The translations under genes were made by a program, and so were the position numbers. The notes under the pieces are model-generated. The model searched no databases, was not told where the DNA came from, and saw only the letters and a list, made by a program, of their open reading frames with translations. 64,000 nucleotides of DNA from Saccharobesus litoralis (GTDB taxonomy: Bacteria > Pseudomonadota > Gammaproteobacteria > Enterobacterales > Alteromonadaceae): assembly GCF_003063625.1 (NCBI RefSeq), contig NZ_CP026604.1, positions 992,001 through 1,056,000 of the forward strand, read 5' to 3'. Within the stretch, counting starts at the first letter, position 1. Every line of letters begins with the position of its first letter. Below are positions 63,914-64,000 of the stretch, piece by piece.

Positions 63914-64000
63914 GGCTACATTTATTTAGTACTTGTTCCAGAAAGAGATGATCGGCTCAATTTATTCGCTCGATGTACAGGGTTTGCTAACAACCGTGAT

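Overview
The window looks like a chromosomal segment of a marine, macroalga-degrading gammaproteobacterium of the Alteromonadales (Catenovulum/Paraglaciecola/Alteromonas-like). This is inferred from a PL24/PL25-type ulvan lyase, GH88/GH105 unsaturated uronyl hydrolases, a GH43, two formylglycine sulfatases, L-rhamnose catabolism and an RpiB-family/SDR pair for the unsaturated uronate, together with gammaproteobacterial norCBDQEF/norR and pnt operons. No rRNA, tRNA or CRISPR array was seen.

Layout. (1) 1-2612: the end of a gene cut by the window edge, a VOC protein, a small lipoprotein, an AraC-type regulator and a DUF4160 protein; this edge looks rearranged. (2) 2632-16859: two convergent 'planctomycete-style' modules. 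The plus-strand module is a 5'-truncated DUF1549/DUF1553 (PSD1) gene followed by a Tat-exported DUF1501 protein. The minus-strand module is a full-length PSD1 lipoprotein with a LamG-like domain, a DUF1501 protein, a DUF2231/c-heme membrane protein and an NHL protein, split by an intact IS1634-like element. (3) 17373-23300: two exported proteins of unknown function, GH43, a TauE/SafE permease and a divergent MetR-like regulator. (4) 23354-29604: a His-rich TonB receptor, a Cys-rich exported protein, a cytochrome with an internally duplicated unknown domain, and divergently an ECF sigma factor overlapping an anti-sigma-like membrane protein. (5) 29791-40624: ulvan functions: GH88, sulfatase, RpiB-family isomerase (DhuI-like), ulvan lyase, DhuD/KduD-like SDR and three orphan solute-binding proteins. 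The lyase and one binding protein lie between two inverted elements with Tn5/IS50-like ends. (6) 41196-48691: norCBDQEF with divergent norR, three NorR boxes and a sigma-54 promoter. (7) 48760-54027: a two-domain nucleoside-hydrolase-like lipoprotein, GH105 and a second sulfatase. (8) 55119-60209: class II aldolase, L-rhamnose isomerase and the bifunctional rhamnulose-1-phosphate aldolase/lactaldehyde dehydrogenase. (9) 60907-63811: three-subunit proton-translocating transhydrogenase.

How it fits together (inference). The ulvan lyase cuts ulvan, leaving unsaturated uronyl ends; GH88/GH105 release the unsaturated uronate; sulfatases and GH43 remove sulfate and xylose. L-rhamnose goes through isomerase, a kinase not in this window, and the aldolase fusion to DHAP and lactate; the uronate goes through the RpiB-like isomerase and SDR to KDG. 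Transhydrogenase can balance NADH/NADPH and TauE may export sulfur oxyanions. The nor operon supplies NO reduction; no nir or nos genes are present here.

The intergenic DNA is unusually rich in small repeats: IS50-like MITEs, several other palindromic families, and tandem arrays of 44-bp and 143-bp units.
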